A DNA stretch of 64,000 bases from Alteromonas sp. LMIT006 (GTDB lineage Bacteria; Pseudomonadota; Gammaproteobacteria; Enterobacterales; Alteromonadaceae). Below the pieces are notes generated by a model that was given only the letters and a program-made list of their open reading frames with translations, had not been told where the DNA came from and did not search any database. This document shows, in pieces, positions 25,605-33,868 of this stretch. The stretch covers positions 1,860,001 to 1,924,000 of the forward strand of contig NZ_CP101291.1 in NCBI RefSeq assembly GCF_024300645.1, written 5' to 3'. Every line of letters starts with the position of its first letter. Within the stretch, counting starts at the first letter, position 1. The translations under genes were made by a program, and so were the position numbers.

Positions 25605-27989
25605 TTAAAATTGATAATCAACTTGTACACTGATCATGCGAGGGTGCGCTGGACCAACGAAATTTGGTGATTCAATATCAGGATATATATCTTCAAGTAC
25701 TTCATCTGCTTCACCATACGTCCCGAAAGTAAAATACTCTTTATCCAAGACGTTATTGGCTCGTACCGAAAGAACTAAGTGATCATTGACGTTATAATTA
25801 GCATAAAGATTAACAATACCATATCCTGCAATAGTAGGATTTTCGTTTGCTTCATCACCACGATAATACTGTTCAGATGCAAGAAGCCATTCACCACCTA
25901 AGCGCATATCTTGGTTGATATCATATTGTCCAAGCACTTTCACTTGATGCTTTGGTTGGCCAGGAATGGTATCACCTGGCTGTACCAGGCGGTTAGCTCC
26001 TTGTGGATTTTGTGGACCAAAAGACGTAAAAGGCGATTCAAATGTCGCGTTAAGATAATTGTATGCCAAGGTTAATTTTGCCTTCTCATAACGCTGGGTT
26101 AAAGCAAATTCAAGGCCTTGACGACTGGTTTTATCAATATTGATAAAATAGCCACGTGATGCAACACTGCCAGCTTGTTGGAAAATGATGTCATCGATAC
26201 TGTCTGAATGATACAAGGTAGCATCCACTTCAGTATTGGCAATATGTGTATTTACATTAAACTCAATAGTTCGGGTTACCACTTGGTCTAGTGGAGGATC
26301 GGCAACGAAACCATTCGGTAAGCGACATGGATCGTCTTCATCTGCACAGCTCAATTCCGCAGGGCTTGGTACACGTGAAGATTGAGCCCAGCTTAAGTTC
26401 ATGACAGTGTCATCATTGACTTGATAAGACATTCCTATCGCTGGGTTAAACTGAGCAAAGGTGTGATCTCCGTCTAGTGATCCTTCACCGTCATCAATCA
26501 AATCTTCCATCAAAATATGGTCATGATTAAAACGACCGGCAATATTGAGTTTGAGTTTTGAGTTTATTTGAGTGGTATTACTTACGTATAGTGAGCGATG
26601 GTTAGTATCCACATCTAAGCGCACGCGCGCTTCTTCATCCATGAGTTCAGTTGATTGAACACTGCGGGTGCCTTGTGCATCATCATTATCCAAGATTCCA
26701 AATTGCGTATCAGCGCGGTAGTGAATATCACCACGTTGTTGACTTGCACCAACGATTGTCACACTTGGCATACCCATTAATTCGTGGTTATAGGTAAATT
26801 GTGCGGTAAAGCCCCAAGATTGGTTTTCAGCACGACCAGTATTGTAAGTGCCATCTAAGACGGATGGATCTAGTGATGTAATTTCAGATAACGCTAAGTC
26901 TTCATAACCAATAAAATCGACTGCTTCCACTTCGACTCCGTCTACCAGTGGTAAATCATCATCGTCATCAATAACATCTTCAATTACATGTTCATCATCG
27001 TCATCATCTTCTAGTTCACACAAGGTAATGCGGCCATCGGCAAACTGGCACGCACCATAGTCTGAGTCATCGCCATTGATGGATGAAGTCGTGTTTTCAC
27101 GAATGAAGAAATTACCATGAAACTCAAGATCTTCAGTCAATTCGAAATGCGTGACAACGGATACAAAATCCAATTCATTACTGGTTTGGTCAGGGCTTGT
27201 AAATACGGTATCACGTCCTTCGTATTCTAAAATTTCAAGGGGAATAGCACCATTACCGACCAGCGTATTGTCTGTCGTCAAATAATTGATGTCTACTTGT
27301 CCCGAATCATTACGATAACTGACACTCGTAAAAAGTTGTTGAACTTCTGAAGGAGAAAAACGGCGCCAACCATCTTCTTCATATTTACTGGCCATGACAT
27401 AACCAGCCCACGTACCATTATTGAGACCGGTTTGTACCGACAGTTCTTTAGAGCCATATTGCCCACCAGTTAATGACACGTTTGTAGTGGTATGACTAAA
27501 TCCCGTCTTAGTGTTAAGGCTTAGAGCGCCCCCAAGCGTATTTTGTCCGAATACAGGGTTTGAGCCTGAGAAAAGCTGAACATTATCTAGGGCATCCAAT
27601 GGAACAAGGTCCCAATTAACGGTATCACCGAAGGGTTCATTAAAACGCACACCGTTTAGGTATAAAGAAAGCCCTTGTGGTAAACCTAATAATGGGGACG
27701 CGGTGAAACCACGATATTGTACATCGGGCTGAAAAGGGTTGTTTTGAACATCATTCAAATTCACACTCGTAAATTGTTGACGCATGATGTCGGTCAGTGA
27801 GCGTTGTGGGCTTAATCCTAAATCTTCACTGGTCAATGATTGTCTTTGCCCAAGAATGACATCTTGGTCTAGTAGTTCAGTAGACAATGGATTGTGACCT
27901 TTGACTTCAATCTTTTCGATTGAGTCATCTGCGATTGCTGCTTGTGCTAAGGCAGCCGTAATGATGGCTGCTAGGTATGAACGTTTCAT
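25605..27989 (-). CDS. TonB-dependent receptor with a highly acidic loop (LutH-like candidate)
   Basis: A 794-residue outer-membrane receptor: signal peptide (LAAIITAALAQAAIA), plug domain about 35-165 (NPFQPDVQYRGFTASPLLG, GSNPVFGQNTLGGALS), then a beta-barrel ending in VQVDYQF. The plug resembles receptors near quinoprotein dehydrogenases, including the lanthanide receptor LutH (judged from memory). Residues 325-358 contain 19 Asp/Glu, with two runs of five Asp, directly after two Cys (C314, C324) that could close a loop. Such a loop could attract trivalent metal ions. First gene of an operon with a complete ABC importer 29 bases downstream. The encoding DNA (26916-27017) is rich in TCATCG-like repeats and may vary in length. 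Confidence 0.9.
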   Translation of the reverse strand: MKRSYLAAIITAALAQAAIADDSIEKIEVKGHNPLSTELLDQDVILGQRQSLTSEDLGLSPQRSLTDIMRQQFTSVNLNDVQNNPFQPDVQYRGFTASPLLGLPQGLSLYLNGVRFNEPFGDTVNWDLVPLDALDNVQLFSGSNPVFGQNTLGGALSLNTKTGFSHTTTNVSLTGGQYGSKELSVQTGLNNGTWAGYVMASKYEEDGWRRFSPSEVQQLFTSVSYRNDSGQVDINYLTTDNTLVGNGAIPLEILEYEGRDTVFTSPDQTSNELDFVSVVTHFELTEDLEFHGNFFIRENTTSSINGDDSDYGACQFADGRITLCELEDDDDDEHVIEDVIDDDDDLPLVDGVEVEAVDFIGYEDLALSEITSLDPSVLDGTYNTGRAENQSWGFTAQFTYNHELMGMPSVTIVGASQQRGDIHYRADTQFGILDNDDAQGTRSVQSTELMDEEARVRLDVDTNHRSLYVSNTTQINSKLKLNIAGRFNHDHILMEDLIDDGEGSLDGDHTFAQFNPAIGMSYQVNDDTVMNLSWAQSSRVPSPAELSCADEDDPCRLPNGFVADPPLDQVVTRTIEFNVNTHIANTEVDATLYHSDSIDDIIFQQAGSVASRGYFINIDKTSRQGLEFALTQRYEKAKLTLAYNYLNATFESPFTSFGPQNPQGANRLVQPGDTIPGQPKHQVKVLGQYDINQDMRLGGEWLLASEQYYRGDEANENPTIAGYGIVNLYANYNVNDHLVLSVRANNVLDKEYFTFGTYGEADEVLEDIYPDIESPNFVGPAHPRMISVQVDYQF

Positions 27990-28169
27990 AATGTTTTCCG
28001 ATTTGTTGCTGTTTTTGATTTATACTTTGCAACATACGGATTTATACGGGTAAAGCAAATTGCCAAAATGGCATACAAGAGTTAATAAATTCAATAAAAA
28101 CAATATTTTGCGATATTTTGGGAAAAATTCCCACCACCAAAGACTTATCGGTAAAATACTAATTTACCG

Positions 28170-28604
28170 TTACATTCGTTCAATTTGCCTAAGTATGGAC
28201 ATAAATCCTTTTGGCCCTTGCTTATTAATGAATATTTCAGCTAACCAACCGAACCATAAATTTGGTACAGCTCCTTTTGAACGCCACACCACATGGGTTC
28301 CTCCGTGTACCTCATTTAATTTAAGTTCTCCTAAATAATGATCCACTTTAAACGGTTTTGATTTGACAATTTTGTATTGGAATTGATACGGAGGCTGGTA
28401 GTCAAAGATGGTTTCTTCAAACACGATTTTGCCAAGACGAATTGAGCGTAAAGCGCCGTCCCCATTTGGTTTAGATTTACCTTGTAGTAACAGAGAAGAT
28501 TCATCACATACTTTAAACTGATCATAGTTTTGGTGATCGCTCAGTATTTGAAACACATCATTAATGGGTTTAGCAATCGTGTGTTCAACATGAATAGAAA
28601 ACAT
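28170..28604 (-). CDS. SRPBCC-fold protein (polyketide cyclase/dehydrase family)
   Basis: A 144-residue START-like protein: N-terminal VEHTIAKPINDVFQILSDHQNY and a later GGTHVVWRSKG are typical of the SRPBCC ligand-binding fold. AGGAG six bases before ATG 28604 marks the start. Cytoplasmic, probably binding a hydrophobic ligand. It stands alone between the TonB receptor promoter region and the divergent ATP-grasp gene; function unknown. Confidence 0.78.
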   Translation of the reverse strand: MFSIHVEHTIAKPINDVFQILSDHQNYDQFKVCDESSLLLQGKSKPNGDGALRSIRLGKIVFEETIFDYQPPYQFQYKIVKSKPFKVDHYLGELKLNEVHGGTHVVWRSKGAVPNLWFGWLAEIFINKQGPKGFMSILRQIERM

Positions 28605-28754
28605 ATGAGGCTCCTTTAATTCTTTTTTTTACGTAAAGAGACGATATAAGTTTAGAGAAAAGTCTAAATCATTGTTTATAGTACATTTATATTTGTTGCA
28701 AAGATTGATAGCTCCACATAAATTGCGCACTATTGACATCATCTCGGCACTTAC

Positions 28755-30203
28755 ATGGCACGGACAATAATCGTCGTAGAAGAAACAACTACATTACCCA
28801 CAATGGATGTGGAATCATTATCTCTTAGTAATTATTTAGCACAATACCCCAAAAAAACAGACAAAAAAGTTCGCGTCCTAAACTTGTGTGACTATTCGCG
28901 ATATTTGAGTAGTGGTTATTACTGTTCACTGCTGGCAGAAGCTAGACAGCATCAGGTAATACCAAGTGTCAAAAAACTCAATGAATTTCGTAAACACGCA
29001 AAAGATGTGATGTATATTAGAAAAGAAAAATGCCGAGGTCTAGATTTACCAGATGCTCAGCAACATCTCATTGTGCTTGGCGTTTCCAAAGATATTCCTA
29101 AAGTGTTCGCTGACAAAATCTATGTACAATTTCAACTGCCCATAATAGTGTGTGATATTACTGAAGACGACGATATTTTGATGTGTCGAATTGTACATGC
29201 ACAATATTCCTTTTTAGATGATGCGCAAAAGGAATTTGCGCACAGCGTGATTTTATCTCAAGCGAGTCAACAACAATGGTTTAAGCCAGTACGCACCAAA
29301 AAATATCGATGGAAATTAGCCATTTTAGCCAATCCAGAAGAACCTCATGCCCCTTCAAATCAAGGGGCTTTAAAGCGATTTAAACGTGCAGGTCATTTAC
29401 TTGGAATAGATGTGGACATTGTCGATGCGGCACGTCTGCTTGATATAGAGGTGTACGATGGGTTGTTTATCCGAGAAACCACTGCGATAAACCATCACAC
29501 TTATGAATTGGCGATTGCTGCAGAAGCAAGTGACTTGATTGTCATGGACGATCCCACTTCAATATTGCGTTGTTGCAACAAAGTGTTTTTACACGACGCA
29601 TTTACTTACCAAAATATACCTAGTTTAAAAACATTTATCATTGCTGATAATCAAACGCATGTGATCGAAGATATTGAGAATGAGTTAGGTTATCCGGTTG
29701 TGTTGAAGTTACCAGAGAGTGCGTTTTCTAAAGGCGTGTACAAAGCAAAGGATCGTTTTGAATTACAGCTGAAGTTAACGGAATTATTTGCTGAATCGGC
29801 ATTGGTGATTGTGCAAGAGTATCTAAAAACTGATTTTGATTGGCGCATTGGGGTGTTAAATGGCCGAGCAATTTATGCTTGTAAATATATGATGGCCCGC
29901 GGTCATTGGCAAATCTACAATCATTCCAGCAAGCGTTTTTCCGAAGGTGGCTTTAGTGCAATGGGAACCTTTGAAGTACCCAAAAGAGTCTTAAATGCCG
30001 CAATAAAGGCCGCCGGTATTATTGGCAATGGTTTGTATGGTGTCGATATCAAAGAAGCGGATGGACGAGCGTATGTGCTTGAAGTGAATGATAACCCCAG
30101 TATTGATCACGGTGTTGAAGATGCTTATTTGGGTAATGAGCTGTACATGCTGATCATGAACGAATTTTTACGACGATTTGAGGCTAGAGGTTTATCTTAT
30201 TGA
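28755..30203 (+). CDS. RLAN/ATP-grasp ligase (RimK family)
   Basis: A 482-residue protein. The N-terminal 170 or so residues resemble the RimK-like ATP-grasp N-terminal (RLAN) domain. Then comes an ATP-grasp ligase domain (about 260-470) with GYPVVLKLPESAFSKGVYK and the metal-binding EVNDNPSID. ATP-grasp ligases of this type join amino acids to peptides or proteins. Its TGA overlaps the TTG start of a GNAT gene by four bases, so the pair probably modifies the same substrate. RLAN proteins have been predicted to belong to peptide-tagging or peptide-synthesis systems; the substrate here is unknown and no precursor peptide is visible nearby. Confidence 0.85.
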   Translation: MARTIIVVEETTTLPTMDVESLSLSNYLAQYPKKTDKKVRVLNLCDYSRYLSSGYYCSLLAEARQHQVIPSVKKLNEFRKHAKDVMYIRKEKCRGLDLPDAQQHLIVLGVSKDIPKVFADKIYVQFQLPIIVCDITEDDDILMCRIVHAQYSFLDDAQKEFAHSVILSQASQQQWFKPVRTKKYRWKLAILANPEEPHAPSNQGALKRFKRAGHLLGIDVDIVDAARLLDIEVYDGLFIRETTAINHHTYELAIAAEASDLIVMDDPTSILRCCNKVFLHDAFTYQNIPSLKTFIIADNQTHVIEDIENELGYPVVLKLPESAFSKGVYKAKDRFELQLKLTELFAESALVIVQEYLKTDFDWRIGVLNGRAIYACKYMMARGHWQIYNHSSKRFSEGGFSAMGTFEVPKRVLNAAIKAAGIIGNGLYGVDIKEADGRAYVLEVNDNPSIDHGVEDAYLGNELYMLIMNEFLRRFEARGLSY

Positions 30204-30658
30204 AAACATTAGTTTTTAAACCAGTTACTTTGTGTGAGCTAGACATTTTATGCAATGTAGAAAAGACATATTTTGTGACTGACCGGCTTTCACGACGTCA
30301 ATTTATGCGTTTTATAAAAAACAATCGCATTTGGGGGGCGTTTTTTGGCGAAACGATAATTGGGTACTGCATTATGCTGTCAAAGCAGAACTCCTCAAAA
30401 TTACGTCTTTACAGCATTGTTATCACTACAGATTTTCAAGGGCAGGGGATATGGCATTCCCTTCTAGATTACGTGATCGTTCAATTCCAAAAAGTAAAGT
30501 CATATACGGATGTGACGTTAGAGGTTGCAGTAACTAATAAAAAAGCGATCGCTGCTTACAAGCGCTATGGTTTTGTCATTACGAAAAACATCACATCGTA
30601 TTATCAAGATGGAACCGATGCCTATCGCATGAGCAAAAAGCTGAGTGGTTCTTGCTAA
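30200..30658 (+). CDS. GNAT acetyltransferase coupled to the RLAN ligase
   Basis: A 152-residue GNAT-fold acyltransferase similar in layout to RimI. The acetyl-CoA motif is visible as VITTDFQGQGIWHSLLDYV, followed by EVAVTNKKAIAAYKRYGF. It starts with TTG in the TTGA overlap with the ligase stop. Likely acetylates an amine on the ligase product or on a protein; substrate unknown. Confidence 0.83.
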   Translation: MKTLVFKPVTLCELDILCNVEKTYFVTDRLSRRQFMRFIKNNRIWGAFFGETIIGYCIMLSKQNSSKLRLYSIVITTDFQGQGIWHSLLDYVIVQFQKVKSYTDVTLEVAVTNKKAIAAYKRYGFVITKNITSYYQDGTDAYRMSKKLSGSC

Positions 30659-30714
30659 TGACTTCTATAGATACAATACTTGATGTCACTTGGGTTCGGT
30701 ATATCACATTGAGT

Positions 30715-31953
30715 TCACTCAACTTTTCTATCTTTACCGGACGATGCACGTTTCTTTCGTTCCACTTGAACATAAACCGTATCTGTTGTCGCACTGCTCG
30801 CATGCCCCAAATCCTCAGATAGATCTTTAAGTGGTCTATCGCGCTCAATTTCCATACTAGCACCAGTGTGACGCAAATAATGAGTGCTGGCTTCTTGTAG
30901 TTTTTGTGCTGCATTGAGCCCTTGCTCAGCCTTCATTCGAGTGAACGCAGCATCAAAAATCTCTTGGATTAAACGGGCAATATGACGCCCAGTCAAACCG
31001 CCTCGACCGCGAATTTTTTCTACCAATAGCGTTTGTTCACCACGTGACGGCAAAGGTGATAGACCTCGCCATTCACGATAGCGAGAAAGAAATGGCAAAT
31101 AGCTTTGCGGCACAGTGATATCGCGTATTTTTTTGCCTTTTCCGTAGGCTTTAAACCACCAATTATTACTGTCATCTAACCAAAAATGACTCATCAAAGG
31201 TGTCCAATCTTTGCGTTCTGATAACTCAGATAAACGTAAAAATAAGGTTTTCATCGTGGCAATGATAAATAAATGTCTCTCATACAGTGCATCATCATCT
31301 GCCAACGCGACTGCTGTATCGAGTAAATATTGCCACTGATGTTCGGTTAACCGGCTGATATTTTTTACCTGACTGTCTTTAATCAAATGTTTGCAGTCGC
31401 GTTTTGCCAGTGGAACTGGATTACCAAAGCAAATCTCTTCGTCAATCAGATGCCGATACAATGCACTTAACGCAACAAATGTTGATGTTAACGTTTGTTG
31501 CGATGGACGATATTGTTTGATGTCTGGTGTGCGCGATTTATCGTGTTTAGGGGTAACCAAGCGAAATGGCGACCATTCTGTATTTGATTGATAATAACCT
31601 GATTGCAGTGTGAAACGGTCATTGAGCTGTGTATTTATCCAATCTAAAGGCGGTTGTACACAAAAATCGATATATCGCAGTATGTCAGCTTTGCGCAAAT
31701 CGTCCAATGGACGTTGCTCATATAAAAATACCCACAATAGAAACTTTTCAACATCGTTACGAAAACGCGTATAAGTATGCTCAGATTTATTGCGTCCGAT
31801 ATAGAGCAAAAAATCTTTGCACCAATGCCAGTGTTGCACACGCCATGCAGGGCCACTTGTGACAAAATCATTCAGCATTGGATAATCATCAAGTGACATT
31901 ACTTGAAGCTCTGAAAATGTCGGGTATAAAGGTGTTGGTTGAGGCTTAGGCAT
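30715..31953 (-). CDS. Tyrosine-type recombinase/integrase
   Basis: A 412-residue site-specific recombinase. The N-terminal half has a SAM-like core-binding region. The catalytic half carries the first Arg in LRLSELSER, HYLRHTG (His-x-x-Arg) and LGHASSATTDTVYVQ with His and the nucleophile Tyr. The active-site set appears intact. It is alone, with no excisionase, phage or cassette genes beside it, and a perfect palindrome lies 56-91 bases upstream. It could be a remnant of an integrative element that carried the photolyase genes, or a stand-alone recombinase; the ends of any element were not found. Confidence 0.9.
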   Translation of the reverse strand: MPKPQPTPLYPTFSELQVMSLDDYPMLNDFVTSGPAWRVQHWHWCKDFLLYIGRNKSEHTYTRFRNDVEKFLLWVFLYEQRPLDDLRKADILRYIDFCVQPPLDWINTQLNDRFTLQSGYYQSNTEWSPFRLVTPKHDKSRTPDIKQYRPSQQTLTSTFVALSALYRHLIDEEICFGNPVPLAKRDCKHLIKDSQVKNISRLTEHQWQYLLDTAVALADDDALYERHLFIIATMKTLFLRLSELSERKDWTPLMSHFWLDDSNNWWFKAYGKGKKIRDITVPQSYLPFLSRYREWRGLSPLPSRGEQTLLVEKIRGRGGLTGRHIARLIQEIFDAAFTRMKAEQGLNAAQKLQEASTHYLRHTGASMEIERDRPLKDLSEDLGHASSATTDTVYVQVERKKRASSGKDRKVE

Positions 31954-32008
31954 AATTTGTATTGCATTGCTTAATTATGGTCATAAACGCATGATAATCT
32001 ATCTTGGG

Positions 32009-32044
32009 CACTATGTCTAATACTAAAGAGTATTAGACATAGTG
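32009..32044. repeat. Perfect inverted repeat upstream of the recombinase
   Basis: Two exact 16-base arms, CACTATGTCTAATACT and its reverse complement, separated by AAAG. There is no T-run on either side, so it does not look like a terminator. It lies 56 bases upstream of the recombinase ATG, where a recombinase binding/crossover site or an operator would be expected. The rest of the 237-base gap (31954-32190) shows nothing else recognisable. Confidence 0.75.
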
Positions 32045-32190
32045 AGATGTATTTATTACTTACAAAACCCCCATCCTGGTATAGGCTTATAAAAGCCACA
32101 AACCAAGTGACGCAAACAAAAATGGTCTTCACCCTACAGGCGCAGCAATCTTGAACAGTTAGCCTCGAGTGGGTAAAATCTTGGCTGAAT

Positions 32191-32340
32191 CTAGGAAGAT
32201 TTAGCGATTTTGTTCCGATTTCCCATGCACCGTTTCGAGCAATATTTTACGTTCTCCCAATCTCGCTCCCACTTTTTGCGCCAGGTAAAGGGCCGTTGAC
32301 AGACGGGGCACATCTTGGTCGGTAGATTAGACTTTTTCAT
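32191..32340 (-). CDS. DUF2256 zinc-ribbon-like small protein
   Basis: A 49-residue protein read directly from the sequence: it begins [18 protein letters not shown] and has a CxxC and a later CSKRC pair that should bind zinc. DUF2256 proteins are commonly encoded beside photolyase/cryptochrome genes, as here. It overlaps the 3' end of the iron-sulfur photolyase gene by 14 bases in another frame (its ATG lies in the ATGAAAAAGTCTAA end of that gene), so translation is probably coupled. Function unknown; perhaps nucleic-acid binding. Confidence 0.85.
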   Translation of the reverse strand: MKKSNLPTKMCPVCQRPFTWRKKWERDWENVKYCSKRCMGNRNKIAKSS

Positions 32341-33868
32341 GGTTATCCAATTTGGTTAAAAACGTTTGTGCATCATTTTGGATTTGGATCACCTTGGTTT
32401 CGTCCATTTTGTTTAGCGTGTTATAAATCATGCCCATACGGTGATTAGATTTAAGCGTTTCACGATTGCGGATCAAAAAATCCCAATACAAATAATTAAA
32501 TGGACAGGCGGTGTCGCCCGTTTTTTCTTTGACGTTGTAATGACAGCCTTGGCAATAATTGGACATTTTGTTGATATACGCCCCGCTGGCCGCATAAGGC
32601 TTTGATGCCAATACTCCCCCGTCGGCAAACAATACCATGCCAGACACATTCGGCATTTCGACCCATTCATACGCATCAGCATAAACAAGCAAATACCAGT
32701 TGTTGACTTCTTCTGGCGCGAGACCGGCGACTAACGCGAAATTCCCTAATACCATAAGGCGTTGAATGTGATGTGCATACGCATTGTCTGCCGTCTCCTG
32801 CACGCATTGTTTTAAACAATTCATATTGGTATCGGCGGTCCAATAAAAATCTGGTAACGCGCGAGTGGCATTCAGAAAATTTTCTTTTTCATAGCCTGGC
32901 ATTTTGAACCAGTACAAACCACGCACATATTCACGCCAGCCGATAACCTGACGAATGAACCCTTCAACGGCGTTTAATGGGGCATTACCTGCGTGATATT
33001 CCGCTTCCACCGCTTGCACAATTTCATCCGCCGTTAATAAACCCGCATTCAAATACAAGGCAATGTGTGAGTGAAACATCCACGGTTCGCCTTGTGCCAT
33101 GGCGTCTTGATAATCCCCGAAAAGTGCTAAGCGTTCATGAATAAAGGCCTCAAGCACTTTCAGAGCGTCTTCACGAGTCACGGCATAATGAAAGCTGTCC
33201 AACTTTCCAAAATGATCAGCAAATTCATGTTCAACTAAATTTAATACGTCTTGAGTGATCGCATCAGGCGCAAACTGGGTTGGAGGCGGAACTCTAAGTG
33301 TTTTGGGCAGTGCCTTGCGATTTTGTGCATCATAATTCCATTTGCCTCCCTCGGGTTGACCTTCTGGCGTCATTAAGGAGTTGAGTTTTTTGCGCATTTC
33401 GCGGTAAAAGAACTCCATTCGTAATTGTTTTTTGCCTTTTGCCCAGTGAGCAAACTCCTCAACTGAAGCAATAAAGCGAGTATCGTCGCGAATATCAACA
33501 GGCATAGACAAACGTTCAGACCAAGATTGCATATCCGCTAACACGCGATATTCACCAGGGAATGTGCAAATGACTTCGTTGCATTGGTATTGCTGCACGC
33601 GCAAAGCCACTTCATCCGCTAATGAACCGGCATTGTCATTAGATAGATAATCAGTGTAATGAACTCTGTAGCCTTTATCTCGTAAACCTTGTGCAAAATG
33701 TCGCATGGCACTAAAAAGATACGCGATTTTTTTCTTATGATGTTTGACGTACGTTGCTTCACTGCGCACTTCTGCAAGCAATATCACATCGTTTTGCTCG
33801 TCGATACCGTCTAAAGCGGTGATGTGTTGGGTCAGCTGATCGCCTAGAATTAATCGTATAGCCCCCAT
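32327..33868 (-). CDS. Iron-sulfur bacterial cryptochrome/(6-4) photolyase (PhrB-like)
   Basis: A 513-residue photolyase-related flavoprotein of the FeS-BCP family, whose characterised members repair (6-4) photoproducts. The Rossmann-like N-terminus ([16 protein letters not shown]) is typical of this family rather than of classical photolyases. The C-terminal FAD domain has the four-cysteine 4Fe-4S pattern: NMNCLKQC, then YCQGC and [12 protein letters not shown]. Its ATG overlaps the stop of the CPD photolyase gene (TAATG), and the DUF2256 gene overlaps its end, making a three-gene operon. Probably uses a lumazine-type antenna and blue light. Confidence 0.92.
   Translation of the reverse strand: MGAIRLILGDQLTQHITALDGIDEQNDVILLAEVRSEATYVKHHKKKIAYLFSAMRHFAQGLRDKGYRVHYTDYLSNDNAGSLADEVALRVQQYQCNEVICTFPGEYRVLADMQSWSERLSMPVDIRDDTRFIASVEEFAHWAKGKKQLRMEFFYREMRKKLNSLMTPEGQPEGGKWNYDAQNRKALPKTLRVPPPTQFAPDAITQDVLNLVEHEFADHFGKLDSFHYAVTREDALKVLEAFIHERLALFGDYQDAMAQGEPWMFHSHIALYLNAGLLTADEIVQAVEAEYHAGNAPLNAVEGFIRQVIGWREYVRGLYWFKMPGYEKENFLNATRALPDFYWTADTNMNCLKQCVQETADNAYAHHIQRLMVLGNFALVAGLAPEEVNNWYLLVYADAYEWVEMPNVSGMVLFADGGVLASKPYAASGAYINKMSNYCQGCHYNVKEKTGDTACPFNYLYWDFLIRNRETLKSNHRMGMIYNTLNKMDETKVIQIQNDAQTFLTKLDNHEKV

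Noticed and set aside
26916-27017. A CRISPR or tandem-repeat array suggested by repeated TCATCG units
   Set aside because: The repeats are codon-scale, lie in frame inside the TonB receptor gene and encode Asp runs.
28119-28168. Short inverted repeats (GGGAA/TTCCC and GGTAAA/TTTACC) near the SRPBCC stop
   Set aside because: Arms are short and AT-rich without a convincing T-run; may be a weak terminator but not reported as a feature.
28060-28338. A 92-residue plus-strand open frame between the TonB receptor and SRPBCC genes
   Set aside because: It overlaps the 3' half of the well-supported SRPBCC gene on the other strand and resembles no family; the upstream part is promoter-like AT-rich DNA.
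30591-30914. A 107-residue minus-strand frame overlapping the GNAT and recombinase ends
   Set aside because: It overlaps both real genes in another frame and has no domain features.
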